NCBI GenBank assembly: GCA_020796225.1
Contig: CM036754.1
Location: 47,009,533-47,073,532, forward strand
Direction of reading: 5' to 3'
Origin: Arion vulgaris
Taxonomy: Eukaryota > Mollusca > Gastropoda > Stylommatophora > Arionidae
Length of the DNA: 64,000 nt
A program made the position numbers and the translations under genes. The notes under the pieces were generated by a model. It was not told the origin of the DNA and did not search any database. It was given only the letters and a program-made list of their open reading frames with translations. Below are positions 8,746 to 21,345 of the stretch, one piece after another. Numbering within the stretch: the stretch's first letter is position 1; each line of letters begins with the position of its first letter.

Positions 8746-11700
8746 CAACAATGACAACAACCAGAACATCAACAATAAATATCTGTGGCCTGGTGGACAA
8801 AACATCTGATTTCATGGAAAACAAAAACATACATATTTTAGGTATTGCAGACACTAGAATAAAAGGAAACAACATGAAAGAAGTATTTAATAAATACGTT
8901 CTGATGTGGATCGGGGTAGACAAAAATGCTAGAGCAAAACATGGCGTCGGTTTTCTAATGCGTCAACATAAAGCCAAACTCATCACGAATGTTGACTACA
9001 TCTCAGAAAGAATAATACGAGTCCATATAATGGAGAAAGAGAAAACAATCACATACATTCAAGTATATGCCCCATGTAACAGCAATAACAACGAAGAAGA
9101 ACAAAAAGATTTCTTTGAAAACCTCTATCACTTTAAATAACATCAAAAGCAAAGAAGAGATATATATGTAATGGATGATTTTAATAGGGAAGAAAACAAA
9201 TGAACATGAACACTGTTTAGGACATTTTGGTGACACAACAACAGAACGAAAAAACAATGTGGAAGAACTCATAAATCTATGTTTGGAACATGGTATGGTC
9301 CAATAATAACCAACAGATTTTATCAACATAGACAGAGCCACATAAAAACTTGGTACAGATGGAACAATTTGCTTCAAGCGCCACAGATTGATTACATACT
9401 TGTAAGATACAGGCAGAAGGGATATATCACAGATGCTAGTTAATACCAAACATTAACATAGATACCGAACATCGACCTGTCGTAGTAACTGAAAGAAGAC
9501 AATCGATGAGACCAAAAGACAAAACTGAAACAAAACAGTGGAAAGAACCTGTTATAAACTTTAAAAATTTGGAGAGAAAACAACCGGAGACGAGTTATAT
9601 CAAGAAATGAACCAGATCTACAACACCTTACCCAAGAGAATTGATAACATCGAGAAGGAAAGGAAATTTTTTAAAACCTCCATATCAAACAATTTACTAA
9701 AAGTATGTGGCACAAGAGGACCGCCAAAGCTCATAAAAAACAGCTTGGTGGAGTGAAGAGATACAAAATAAAAAACAGCTTGGTGGAGTGAAGAGATACA
9801 AAATAAAAAACAGCTTGGTGGAGTGAAGAGATACAAAATAAAAAACAGCTTGGTGGAGTGAAGAGATACAAAATAAAAAACAGCTTGGTGGAGTGAAGAG
9901 ATACAAAATAAAAAACAGCTTGGTGGAGTGAAGAGATACAAAATAAAAAACAGCTTGGTGGAGTGAAGAGATACAAAATAAAAAACAGCTTGGTGGAGTG
10001 AAGAGATACAAAATAAAAAACAGCTTGGTGGAGTGAAGAGATACAAAATAAAAAACAGCTTGGTGGAGTGAAGAGATACAAAATAAAAAACAGCTTGGTG
10101 GAGTGAAGAGATACAAAAAGCCATACAAAGAAAGAAACATTGCTTCCAAACATGGTTGAAATCTAAAATCCAAAACGACTATGCACAATACCGTCTAGCA
10201 AGGAGAGAGGTGAAAAGAATAGTCAAGAAAGAGAAAGAAAAATCTTGGTGCAAATATGGAGAACATCTAACAGACTTATGTAGGACAAAACCAAGATAAT
10301 TTTTTAAGAGTGTCAAGGCAATGAGAGTGAGAGACGATAGCTACAACCCTACCACTATCATAAACAGTAAGGAAGGAACACCATTACTCAACAGACAAGA
10401 TAGAATGACCAGATGGAAGGAATATTTTCAAGAACTTTACAACCCTACTAAATTAACAGAATATATACACACAACAAAGGAAATTGAAGAAACAGAACCA
10501 TATATTTTGATCCAAGAAATTGAAACAGCAATAAAGAACAGCCCGAACAACAAATCACCAGGTACAGGTGGCATACCCAACGAAGCAATTAAAGCACGCA
10601 AATAAATAGGTGTAACATGGTTAAATAGAATATTCACAGCCGCATGGACAGAAAGAACAGTTCCTGATGACTGGTAAAAATCAGTAATAGTCCCATTATG
10701 AAAAGTAAAAACAATAAAAGAGAATACGAAACATACAGAGGCATTTCACTATTAAGTTACACTGGTAAAATATACGCAAAAATATTAGAACAGCGCACAA
10801 GACACATCACTGACCCACAAATAAGCCCCTCACAGTTTGGATTTAGAAGAGGAGTGGGACGCACAGACTCTGAGACAACTGAGTGAAAAAGCAATAGAAT
10901 ATAATAAAGAGTTATACTTATTATTCATCGATCAAGAAAAGGCATTGGACAGAATAGATAGAAGTATTCTATGGGAAACACTAGAAAACTATGGGATCAA
11001 GGGACAACTGCTAGACAACATCAGAGTAATATACACAAATAGCCACAGTGTGGTAAGAGCAACAGACGGAATAACAAACTCATTTGAAACAAAATCAGGA
11101 GTAAGACAGGGTTGTATGCTCTCACCTCTTCTCTTCAGCATATATATAGACAGAATAGTGAAAGAGGCACAGTGTGGAAAAGACCTTCTTGACATAGACA
11201 ATGATCACTACAACCAATTAAATAACCACTTTTTGCAGACGACCAAAGTCTAATCTATGAAGATTAAGATCAGCTACAACATCACATGAATTCATTGCTA
11301 AAAGCATGTAGGAAGTGCAACATGAAAATCAACAAACAAAAGACAGAGACCATGAAAATCAGCAGAACACCAAGCCAAGCAAACATACAGACAACACCAG
11401 AGTAAAGCAAGTTTCTGAATTTAAATATTTAGGCAGCATTTTCACAGAGGACGGAAAACTCGATAGAGAAATAGAGACAACATGTCAAAAAGCAAATGCA
11501 GTGACCTACCAGCTGGCACCATTACTACAACACACAAAGATCAAGATGGAAGTGAAAAGACAGATGATAAAAAGTATTTTCCTACCAACACTTTGTTACA
11601 AATGTCAAACCTGGTCTCTTAATCAGCAACACACTACAGAAAGCTCACCATGTGTGAAATGAAATGCTTGAGAAAGGCAGTGGGGGTGACCAGGAAAGAT

Positions 11701-12000
11701 AGACTATGAAATGAGGACAGCAGAAGCAGAATTGGCATAATTTCTTGCACCGAATATATCGAAAGACAACAAATGCAGTGGTTTGGACATTTAATGAAAA
11801 TGAAATACAGCCAACCACCAATAACAGCATACAATAAAAAGACCAAGAAAAAGATGGATAGACAATATCAAGACCACACTACATAAACATGGATATAACA
11901 CAACAAGGGCGACTCATCTGGCCCTAGAACGCAAATTAAAGTTCCCATCCCTACGCTTAACGGCAAGAGTGGACAGTTAACTACATCTTCCACCTGGGAA
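8746..12000 (+). mobile_element. Near full-length but inactivated LINE (endonuclease + reverse transcriptase, RTE-like)
   Basis: An ATG at 8751 opens an apurinic-type endonuclease: INICGLVDK, ILGIADTRIKG, GVGFL and IQVYAPCNS. After frame breaks follow VMDDFN (9168-9185; normally GDFN), QIDYILV and EHRPVV (9467-9481). A linker, then the reverse transcriptase: NKSPGTGGIPNEAI (10549-10590), YRGISLLSYTGKIYAKIL, SQFGFRRG, LFIDQEKALDRIDRSILW, SGVRQGCMLSPLLFSIYIDR and the catalytic FADD (11232-11243, in another frame). The C-terminal part contains EFKYLGSIFTEDGKL and FLPTLCYKCQTWS, then QQMQWFGHLMKM near 11770. At least six stops or frameshifts abolish function. A 35-bp array (9741-10121) has expanded inside the linker. 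The 3' end is placed near the last recognisable text. No target duplication was identified. Confidence 0.85.
9741..10121 (+). repeat. 35-bp minisatellite expanded from LINE linker coding sequence, about 11 copies
   Basis: The unit (cagcttggtggagtgaagag plus atacaaaataaaaaa) ends by merging without a break into LINE coding sequence WWSEEIQKAIQRKKHCFQTW at 10103 onward. The LINE's own WWSEEIQK codons are therefore the source. Because 35 is not a multiple of three, the array would frameshift the LINE. On the minus strand all three frames are open, producing several overlapping spurious open frames of 140-168 codons. Confidence 0.95.
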
Positions 12001-12217
12001 TAGACAATAGACAATGTATGATGGACATGACTGCAGGATGTGCTCTGGATTCAATGTTTCTGTCTGGCATGCATACTGTGCAGTCTGAGTAGGCTTTATT
12101 CTGTGCATGTGATGGTTGAGCCCGCAGTGACCTGTTCTTAGGTGACCAATGTACTTAGATGTTCAACTTGAGGAACCAATATGGTCATAGCTCATCTCTG
12201 AAGAAACCAAACTACTG

Positions 12218-13590
12218 TACAACAGAGTACACACATCACAGCTTTCATATTGGCATCAGATATGCTAGTCTACCTACCAGTGGTACAACAGAGTACACAT
12301 GTCACACATCACAGCTTTCATATTGGCATCAGATATGCTAGTCTACCTACCAGTGGTACAACAGAGTACACATGTCACACATCACATCTTTCATATAGGC
12401 ATCAGATATGCTAGTCTACCTACCAGTGGTACAACAGAGTACACATGTCACACATCACATCTTTCATATAGGCATCAGATATGCTAGTCTACCTACCAGT
12501 GGTACAACAGAGTACACATGTCACACATCACAGCTTTCATATTGGCATCAGATATGCTAGTCTACCTACCAGTGGTACAACAGAGTACACATGTCACACA
12601 TCACATCTTTCATATAGGCATCAGATATGCTAGTCTATCTACCAGTGGTACAACAGAGTACACATGTCACACATCACAGCTTTCATATTGGCATCAGATA
12701 TGCTAGTCTACCTACCAGTGGTACAACAGAGTACACATGTCACACATCACATCTTTCATATAGGCATCAGATATGCTAGTCTACCTACCAGTGGTACAAC
12801 AGAGTACACACGTCACACATCACAGCTTTCATATAGGCATCAGATATGCTAGTCTATCTACCAGTGGTACAACAGAGTACACATGTCACACATCACAGCT
12901 TTCATATTGGCATCAGATATGCTAGTCTACCTACCAGTGGTACAACAGAGTACACATGTCACACATCACATCTTTCATATAGGCATCAGATATGCTAGTC
13001 TACCTACCAGTGGTACAACAGAGTACACATGTCACACATCACATCTTTCATATAGGCATCAGATATGCTAGTCTACCTACCAGTGGTACAACAGAGTACA
13101 CACGTCACACATCACAGCTTTCATATAGGCATCAGATATGCTAGTCTACCTACCAGTGGTACAACAGAGTACACATGTCACACATCACAGCTTTCATATA
13201 GGCATCAGATATGCTAGTCTATCTACCAGTGGTACAACAGAGTACACATGTCACACATCACAGCTTTCATATTGGCATCAGATATGCTAGTCTACCTACC
13301 AGTGGTACAACAGAGTACACATGTCACACATCACATCTTTCATATAGGCATCAGATATGCTAGTCTACCTACCAGTGGTACAACAGAGTACACACGTCAC
13401 ACATCACAGCTTTCATATAGGCATCAGATATGCTAGTCTATCTACCAGTGGTACAACAGAGTACACATGTCACACATCACAGCTTTCATATTGGCATCAG
13501 ATATGCTAGTCTATCTACCAGTGGTACAACAGAGTACACACATCACAGCTTTCATATAGGCATCAGATATGTTAGTCTATCTACCAGTGC
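12218..13590. repeat. Minisatellite, 73-bp unit, about 19 copies
   Basis: Unit core ggcatcagatatgctagtct followed by acctaccagtggtacaacag and a cacatcac tract. Units alternate between two variants (agctttcatattgg and atctttcatatagg), suggesting higher-order shuffling. The right end joins a LINE 3' fragment at gcaattctgaaatgc, so expansion next to or inside a LINE is likely, but I could not show that the unit itself is LINE sequence. Confidence 0.95.
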
Positions 13591-14170
13591 AATTCTGAAA
13601 TGCAAACAGGTCACCATGAACACAAAAAGATCATTGTTCAACACAATATTTCTCCCTACATTATGCTATCAGTGCCAAACCTGAACATTGACATTAAATG
13701 ACAGAAGAAAACTAGTCACAACAAAGATGAAGTGTCTACGGAGAATGCTGGGAGTAACAAGAAGAGAAGAGACCGCTTAGAAATAAAGACATCAGGAAAA
13801 AGTGGATACAACATCAGTACTGAACTTTATCAAGAAGCAACAAATTAAATGGTTCGGCCACATAAGCAGATTACCAACAGGCAGTGCACCACAGAGAGTA
13901 ATGTTGCTCCGATACAGTGGATACAAAACAAAAGGCCGGCCACGCAAAAGGTGAACCTCAGAGATAACAGAGGCAACGAAAGACACTATTTATGAAGCAC
14001 ACACAAAATCCCTTGCTAAAAAACTCTTCTTACCCTAAAGCTGTGAGGCAAACCAGAATTGGAGAAGAGAAAGAAAGACAATGTGCATAGAAAGGCTCGC
14101 TCCAGGTGTCTCCTTTTTTGACCTGACGCTGAAAGGCAAACAGGATTAGAGAATAGAAAGATCTACCATT
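13591..14170 (+). mobile_element. LINE 3' end, C-terminal ORF2 (RTE-like), broken
   Basis: Plus-strand reading gives ILKCKQVTMNTKRSLFNTIF, LPTLCYQCQT, RKLVTTKMKCLRRMLGVTR, then [38 protein letters not shown] and RPRKR, followed by TEATKDTIYEAHTKSLAKK. The antisense fragment at 54996-55785 ends in the same CKHVPMNTKRAMFNTIF block, and the antisense fragment at 26735-27750 contains the same downstream blocks, so all three are one family. Two similar 3'-end segments occur here in a row (about 14030 and 14115: gctgtgaggcaaac, gctgaaaggcaaac). Several frame changes; no catalytic domain. Confidence 0.8.
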
Positions 14171-14343
14171 GGTAGAAAAAGAGTTGAGAAGAAGAATAGA
14201 AAATGCATAATATTACCATAGTTACTATATTGATTCTCTATCTAAGTTGTGAAATGTCACAACTACTGTAAGCATTATCCCTGATATAAGATGGACAGTT
14301 CTACATTGTTACTGTCTGGTGTGAACAAGATCAATTTTTTTTT

Positions 14344-14690
14344 TAAACCAGCTTGTTTTTCTGTCTCGTTTGTCTATAACCTCATTTAGTCTCTTCAAGA
14401 TGATCCTCTTTAGTTTGGTTTTTCCTGGCACGGATAACAAAATAATCCCTCTGATATTGATATATTATTTCAAATCCTTTTTTCTCTGGCGGCATGACTG
14501 GGTATATCTCTATCTTTCTTCTTTACCCCAATCCTGTTTTGTCTCACAGCGTCAGGATAAGCAGAGATTTCTAGAACAGGTTTTTGTGTGCGCTTCATAA
14601 ACAGTGTTGTTCACTGCCTCTGTTATTTATCTTCCTAGTCTTCTGATATTTGCCATTTCTATCTCTTCTCTTTAATTCATATCTTGTGCA
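14344..14690 (-). mobile_element. Antisense LINE pieces, RT motif and 3' end (RTE-like)
   Basis: On the minus strand the right part (about 14530-14690) reads NNRGSEQHCL, an EAHTKTCSRNLCLS-like segment and a 3' end with gctgtgagacaaaacaggat, homologous to the sense fragment ending at 14060. The left part (14344-14440) instead reads RGIILLSVPGK, then RIILKRLNEVIDK, an upstream reverse-transcriptase block (the YRGI-LLSVPGKV region). The order is wrong for one element, so this is two fragments or a rearranged copy. The 50-bp array at 14652 begins inside the right fragment. Confidence 0.6.
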
Positions 14691-15465
14691 TGTCATTTGT
14701 ATACTTCTATCTCTTCTCTTTAATTCATATCTTGTGTGCATGTCATTTGTATACTTCTATCTCTTCTCTTTAATTCATATCTTGTGTGCATGTCATTTGT
14801 ATACTTCTATCTCTTCTCTTTAATTCATATCTTGTGTGCATGCCATTTGTATACTTCTATCTCATCTCTTTAATTCATATCTTGTGTGCATATCTCATTT
14901 GTATACTTCTATCTCTTCTCTTTAATTCATATCTTGTGTATGTCATTTGTATACTTCTATCTCTTCTCTTTAATTCATATCTTGTGTGCATATCTCATTT
15001 GTATACTTCTATCTCTTCTCTTTAATTCATATCTTGTGTGCATATCTCATTTGTATACTTCTATCTCTTCTCTTTAATTCATATCGTGTGTATATGTCAT
15101 TTGTATACTTCTATCTCTTCTCTTTAATTCATATCTTGTGTGCATGTCATTTGTATACTTCTATCTCTTCTCTTTAATTCATATCTTGTGTATGTCATTT
15201 GTATACTTCTATCTCTTCTCTTTAATTCATATCTTGTGTGCATGTCATTTGTATACTTCTATCTCTTCTCTTTAATTCATATCGTGTGTGCATGTCATTT
15301 GTATACTTCTATCTCTTCTCTTTAATTCATATCTTGTGTGCATATCTCATTTGTATACTTCTATCTCTTCTCTTTAATTCATATCTTGTGTGCATATCTC
15401 ATTTGTATACTTCTATCTCTTCTCTTTAATTCATATCTTGTGTGCATGTCTCATTTGTATACTTC
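14652..15465. repeat. Minisatellite, 48-52-bp unit, about 16 copies
   Basis: Unit core catttgtatacttctatctc then ttctctttaattcatatctt, ending in gtgtgcatgt or gtgtgcatatct length variants. The first unit grows directly out of antisense LINE sequence. Open frames across it encode only repeated hydrophobic peptide and are not credible genes. Confidence 0.95.
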
Positions 15466-15785
15466 TTCTTCTTTGAATGTCTCATATTGACCACTTGTTA
15501 ACCACTCTGTGATTTGTATGTGATCTGAGCCTAAGAGTGATTGTACGTTGTGCCAGTTATGCGCCTACAAGTATGTCTGATTTCTGCAACGTTTTTATTT
15601 ACTCGGGTAGCTTCCTAGTCCCTACCTCAGTCGCCTCTTACGACATGCCTTGTAGATCGCAGTATTACTATTCTTTGCTCGGATAGCTTCTCTAGTCCCT
15701 ACCTCAGTCGCCTCTTACAACATGCCTTGTAGGTTGCAGTATTACTATTCTTTGCTCTCTATGAGGGCCCTGGTACCACACAGTA
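15466..15785 (+). mobile_element. Dispersed repeat family 2, copy 2, with internal 76-bp tandem duplication
   Basis: This matches copy 1 at 3200-3490 (catattgaccacttgttaa, gattgtacgttgtgccagtt, ttactattctttgctc). It carries cagtcgcctcttacgacatg, a motif I associate with dispersed elements of molluscs. The segment 15605-15680 is repeated at 15681-15756 with a few changes; copy 1 has this segment once. There is no coding sequence. Confidence 0.7.
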
Positions 15786-16372
15786 ATTCCATGTTCAACT
15801 GAGCATACCTGTGTTGAACTGAGGGATTCCTTTGTTCAAATGAGCATACCTGTGTTCAAATGAGCGTACCTGTGTTCAAATGAGCATACCTATGTTCAAC
15901 TGAGCATTCCTTTGTTCAAATGAGCATACCAATGTTCAAATGAGCATACCTATGTTCAAATGAGCATTCCTTTGTTCAAATGAGCATACCTGTGTTCAAA
16001 TGAGCATACCTGTGTTCAAATGAGCATTCCTATGTTCAAATGAGCATTTCTATGTTCAAATGAGCTTTCCTATGTTCAAATGAGCATTCCTGTGTTCAAA
16101 TGAGCATTCCTGTGTTCAAATGAGCATTCCTATGTTCAAATGAGCTTTCCTATGTTCAAATGAGCATCACTATGTTCAAATGAGCATCACTATGTTCAAA
16201 TGAGCATCACTATGTTCAAATGAGCTTTCCTATGTTCAAATGAGCATCACTATGTTCAAATGGGCATACCAATGTTCAAATGAGCATACCAATGTTCAAA
16301 TGGGCATACCAATGTTCAAATGAGCATACCAATGTTCAAATGAGCATTCCTGTGTTCAAATGAGCATACCTA
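15786..16372. repeat. Minisatellite, 20-bp unit, about 29 copies
   Basis: Unit tgttcaaatgagcatacctg, with substitutions concentrated in the last eight bases (cattcc, ctttcc, catcac variants grouped in runs). This pattern suggests block duplication of several units at a time. Confidence 0.95.
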
Positions 16373-16825
16373 ATGATAAATAGACTTGAAACCACCCCAC
16401 TTCCCCAATTAAAACAAAAACTATATGTTGTTTCATGTGAGTTCATCTGACATATAAGAGTCACCAACATTTCTTATGTTCTCTCTAATCTAGAGAGAAG
16501 CAGTATACATGGTCATCATCATTCAATATAGCTTGTTCTGTGCACAGCTTTTCCATCCTAGTAAATCCTTTGCTATTTTTCTCTTTATATTTGTTGTATT
16601 CCATATTACTATTACAGTTATCTATGTATCTTCTTGGAAGGTAGTCTCTGTCATTGCTTTCTTCCTGTCACTGACCATACTGGTCCATGACCGTAGTCAT
16701 TGTCTCTATTACAGAGATCCTCTGCTTACCGTCGTGAGTTTTGAGACCATAATCATTGACACTCTGTCGGCTGCTCCCTCACTCATCCACCACTTGCTCC
16801 CATGGCTTCCACGTGACCTTGCCGG
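16373..16825. other. Unique sequence, no gene identified
   Basis: No recognisable coding sequence. A 107-codon plus-strand open frame (16509-16832) is hydrophobic, with no known motif, and runs into the next array; I do not accept it. On the minus strand, text ending in an aatgatgatgacc tail near 16510 resembles a LINE 3' end, but no protein motif confirms it. A perfect 8-bp hairpin (ttctctct / agagagaa) lies at 16479-16499. Confidence 0.4.
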
Positions 16826-17022
16826 GGGCTAAACGGTACTCCACCTTGCCCAAGGTTGTCCCGTAGAGTAGCGGGGGGGGCTAAACAGGTACTCCACCTT
16901 GCCCAAGGGTGTCCCGTAGAGTAGCGGGGGCTAAACGGTACTCCACCTTGCCCAAGGGTGTCCCGTAGAGTAGCGGGGGCTAAACAGGTACTCCACCTTG
17001 CCCAAGGGTGTCCCGTAGAGTA
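16826..17022. repeat. Minisatellite, about 49-54-bp unit, 4 copies
   Basis: GC-rich units containing ggtactccaccttgcccaag and gtgtcccgtagagtagcggg. Copies differ mainly in the length of a G run and in acggt versus acaggt. Confidence 0.9.
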
Positions 17023-18134
17023 GCGGGGGGAATGAGACGCCTTACATCTCCTTTGATAGAGGTTTACCTCTACCTCCATCATACATGATCATATATATAT
17101 TTAATCTCTACTCAAATCTATATGCCCTGTATGGTGTTCGGTGTCCTTTAGAACAACTCTTCTCTCTCGCATGTTCTCAAAGACAATTCATTAAAGGTTG
17201 GATGTGGGGCCCGGTGAAAATAATACATATTGAACATTTCTAGTTCCTTGGGGTGTCGCCAATGATTAATCGAACAAAAAATGTGAAACACCTTGCTTAT
17301 CCTGTCTGGTCTCACCACTTCAAACTATTTCTACAGCGTGCTCATGCTGGTTGGCTCAGATCATGTACAAGTTACCTATTCTCTTATTTTCCTATTTTCT
17401 CTGGAAGTACGTGGTACCAACTTATATATTCTGGTTCTGCCTGCTACTATTTTGTTCTATACACCAAAAACCTAGCCAGCGTTTTGTATTAGCTCTTACA
17501 GTTACTAATATCTTAACAGGATGTACATAAAGACAACAACCTTCTACTACTATATTATTTACTATGGGTATCTATCTATCTTTCTTTGTGCTGGTGGACT
17601 CAAGTCTGGTGTATTGTGTGCTCATTCACTCAGTCTGGCAGGGCACAGACTCATCGATCTGTCACATACTGATGCCGCCTGTTCTACCGGGTGTCTAGCC
17701 AGAAGGTGGGCGTTGGAATCCATCAATACACACACACTCACATGTGACCCTATCTTCCTTCATTATTGTATCCACTCAGTGTGTGTGTGTGTGTTGATTC
17801 CGTACTTATAGCGTGTGTGTCGTATTGAAACATATATGTTATTCCTTCCGGCTGCCGTGTATCTTTTCTGTATGTTAGTGTTTGATCTATAGTACATTTT
17901 ATTACAGCTCGGCTCCCATCCACTGTAAGGCCAAGACGTTTTTTTTCTGTCGAGGGCATAAAGAAAACATGCTAACTTGAACAGTTTCACAGCGACTGCA
18001 CTAGACATGTGGCGGCCATTAAATTCTACAGTCTTATGTCCCTCCTGTCATACACCGCCCTACAAAGTGATATTACATGCAGTCACGTGACTTTATTTCT
18101 TTGTTGATATATATTGTTTGTCTTTCTTTCTGTT
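17023..18134. other. Unique sequence, no gene identified
   Basis: About 1.1 kb without recognisable genes, repeats or transposon motifs apart from short gt-rich stretches (17780-17795). Small open frames of 60-96 codons are present on both strands, but none shows a motif, start context or splice signals that I would trust. Confidence 0.4.
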
Positions 18135-19112
18135 GTTGTATGTTCTCATGTATCTATGTTGTATGTTCTCTTGTATCTATGTTGTATGTTCTCTTGTATC
18201 TATGTTGTATGTTCTCTTGTATCTATGTTGTATGTTCTCTTGTATCTATGTTGTATGTTCTCTTGTATCTATGTTGTATGTTCTCTTGTATCTATGTTGT
18301 ATGTTCTCTTGTATCTATGTTGTATGTTCTCTTGTATCTATGTTGTATGTTCTCATGTATCTATGTTGTATGTTCTCTTGTATCTATGTTGTATGTTCTC
18401 TTGTATCTATGTTGAATGTTCTCTTGTATCTATGTTGTATGTTCTCATGTATCTATGTTGTATGTTCTCTTGTATCTATGTTGTATGTTCTCTTGTATCT
18501 ATGTTGTATGTTCTCTTGTATCTATGTTGTATGTTCTCATGTATCTATGTTGTATGTTCTCTTTATCTATGTTGTATGTTCTCATGTATCTATGTGTATG
18601 TTCTCTTGTATCTATATTGTTTTTTTCTTGTTGTATGTTCTCTTGTATCTATATTGTTGTCTTTCTTTGTTGTATGTTCTCTTGTATCTATGTTGTATGT
18701 TCTCTTGTATCTATGTTGTATGTTCTCATGTATCTATGTTGTATGTTCTCTTGTATCTATGTTGTATGTTCTCTTGTATCTATGTTGTATGTTCTCTTGT
18801 ATCTATGTTGTATGTTCTCTTGTATCTATGTTGTATGTTCTCTTGTATCTATGTTGTATGTTCTCTTGTATCTATGTTGTATGTTCTCTTGTATCTATGT
18901 TGTATGTTCTCATGTATCTATGTTGTATGTTCTCTTGTATCTATGTTGTATGTTCTCTTGTATCTATGTTGTATGTTCTCTTGTATCTATGTTGTATGTT
19001 CTCTTGTATCTATGTTGTATGTTCTCTTGTATCTATGTTGTATGTTCTCTTGTATCTATGTTGTATGTTCTCTTGTATCTATGTTGTATGTTCTCATGTA
19101 TCTATGTTGTAT
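18135..19112. repeat. Minisatellite, 23-bp unit, about 42 copies
   Basis: Unit ttgtatgttctcttgtatct plus atg, with an a-for-t variant (tctcatg) in scattered units and two degenerate spots near 18560-18670. Because 23 is not a multiple of three and the unit lacks stops, the plus strand stays open in all three frames for up to 338 codons as a cysteine-rich hydrophobic repeat. This is an artefact of the array. Its right end abuts LINE coding sequence. Confidence 0.95.
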
Positions 19113-19548
19113 TGATATGATTTATGATAAGTAATGTAGTTATGGGTGTGAAGCATGGACATTTAACAAGACAGTGGAAAAACATATATGTACTTTTGAA
19201 TATAAGTGTTACAGAAGAGTCCATCGTATATCTTGGACAGAGAAGAGAACAAATATATCTATCTAGAAAGAACTCCAAATCAAAGAAAACTGGCTGATGC
19301 TACAAATAAGAAAGAGAAAATTGAAGTATTTTGGATATATAAAGAGACAAGAAGGGTTGGAGAAGACCATCATGGAAGTAGTCATACTGGCAAAAATGAG
19401 ATGAAGATTCAGGAAGTAACTGATGGTTTGAACATGGCGCCGGCGGACATCTGGTCTATAATAGAGAGAAATTCCGAAGAACTGTTAGGGTGGCAAAGTT
19501 CTGCTCAGGACAAGCTATTTGATGATGTGAAATGTAGATACCGACAAT
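19113..19548 (+). mobile_element. LINE C-terminal fragment (RTE-like)
   Basis: Reads SYGCEAWTFNKTVEKHICTF, EYKCYRRVHRISWTEKRTN, then IKENWLMLQIRKRKLKYFGY and IKRQEGLEKTIMEVV, with frame shifts. It is the diverged counterpart of YGCESWTITQKLRTKIQSF and LNVKENWLINNILYRKITYF in the copies at 28036 and 54866. It lacks the reverse transcriptase core and is truncated at the array on its left. Non-functional. Confidence 0.75.
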
Positions 19549-20157
19549 GATAAAAATAACAGAGCAGTTCATCTATTTAGGTAGCAGTTTTGATTACACG
19601 GGAAATGTTAAATAATAAATTATAATACGAATTGTCAAAGCAACATCAGCTTTTAAAAGTCTAAATAAAATATGGAACTGCAAGTTATATAGTATTAAAA
19701 CTAAATTACAAATCTTCAATTCAAATGTTGTATCATCCTAACATATGCTAGCGAGAGTTGGAAAATGACTAAAGATATAGAAAGCAAGTTGAATGCATTT
19801 GAAAATAGATGTCTGCGAAAAATAATGAATATAAATGGAACGAATTCAGGAGAAGTGATGAAATCAGAGACATGTCTGGTCAACCACTAGTGACAACTGT
19901 TATAAGAAAGAAAAGATGAATATATGTTGGGCATACCTTGAGAAGAAATCATCATATAATCACAAAGCAGACATTGAATAGGAAGACAAATGATTATTCC
20001 CTATTGGAACTCTGAGATGAGCTTTACCGAGAGAGGCGAGACATATCGGACTTAATTTCATAGAAGAGATTGAACGAATTGCTTAGGATAGAACGGTATG
20101 GAGATATTGCTTGCATACCCTATGTAATGTATACCGGTAGGAGAGAAATATAATAAA
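19549..20157 (+). mobile_element. Second LINE 3' fragment, different family
   Basis: Plus-strand text reads KITEQFIYLGSSFDYTGNVK, IRIVKATSAFKSLNKIWNCK, LYSIKTKLQIFNSNVV, then (frameshift) YASESWKMTKDIESKLNAF and ENRCLRKIMNI. It ends with GLNFIEEIERIA, a stop, then DRTVWRYCLHTLCNVY. The final block matches the antisense fragment at the right edge of the window (GLSFMDEIERVAQDRAVWRN), so those two are one family. Many stops; only the C-terminal third is present. The 29-bp array begins directly after the 3' end. Confidence 0.75.
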
Positions 20158-21345
20158 TTGATATGCTTTCACGCTACATCATTCTCTTGATTGTCTTCGA
20201 CGCTACATCATTCTCTTGATTGTCTTCGGCGCTACATCATTCTCTTGATTGTCTTCGGCGCTACATCATTCTCTTGATTGTCTTCGGCGCTATATCATTC
20301 TCTTGATTGTCTTCGGCGCTATATCATTCTCTTGATTGTCTTCGGCGCTACATCATTCTCTTGATTGTCTTCGGCGCTATATCATTCTCTTGATTGTCTT
20401 CGGCGCTACATCATTCTCTTGATTGTCTTCGGCGCTACATCATTCTCTTGATTGTCTTCGGCGCTACATCATTCTCTTGATTGTCTTCGGCGCTATATCA
20501 TTCTCTTGATTGTCTTCGGCGCTATATCATTCTCTTGATTGTCTTCGGCGCTACATCATTCTCTTGATTGTCTTCGACGCTACATCATTCTCTTGATTGT
20601 CTTCGGCGCTACATCATTCTCTTGATTGTCTTCGACGCTACATCATTCTCTTGATTGTCTTCGACGCTACATCATTCTCTTGATTGTCTTCGACGCTACA
20701 TCATTCTCTTGATTGTCTTCGACGCTACATCATTCTCTTGATTGTCTTCGACGCTATATCATTCTCTTGATTGTCTTCGACGCTACATCATTCTCTTGAT
20801 TGTCTTCGGCGCTACATCATTCTCTTGATTGTCTTCGACGCTACATCATTCTCTTGATTGTCTTCGACGCTACATCATTCTCTTGATTGTCTTCGACGCT
20901 ACATCATTCTCTTGATTGTCTTCGGCGCTACATCATTCTCTTGATTGTCTTCGACGCTACATCATTCTCTTGATTGTCTTCGACGCTACATCATTCTCTT
21001 GATTGTCTTCGGCGCTATATCATTCTCTTGATTGTCTTCGGCGCTACATCATTCTCTTGATTGTCTTCGGCGCTACATCATTCTCTTGATTGTCTTCGGC
21101 GCTACATCATTCTCTTGATTGTCTTCGGCGCTACATCATTCTCTTGATTGTCTTCGGCGCTTCATTCTCTTGATTGCTTCGGCGCTATCATTCTCATGAT
21201 TGCTTCGCGCTACATACATTCTCTTGATTGTCTTCGGCGCTAATCATTCTCTTGATTGTCTTCGGCGCTATCATTCTTTGATTGCTCTTCGGCGCTACAT
21301 CATTCTATTGATTGCTCTTCGGGTACTACGATTCTTTGATTGACC
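20158..21345. repeat. Minisatellite, 29-bp unit, about 40 copies
   Basis: Unit cgctacatcattctcttgat plus tgtcttcgg. Variants ggcgc/gacgc and acatc/atatc occur in runs. From about 21155 to the right end, units abruptly accumulate one- to three-base indels while earlier units are nearly perfect. This may mean degenerate array edges or unpolished sequence. Confidence 0.95.

Noticed and set aside
16509..16832. 107-codon membrane protein
   Set aside because: Hydrophobic open frame in AT-rich sequence that ends inside a repeat array; no motif or gene signals.
18114..19134. Plus-strand open frames of 333-338 codons (Cys-rich membrane protein)
   Set aside because: All three frames are open because a stop-free 23-bp unit is repeated; there is no non-repeat coding sequence and no splice or start evidence.
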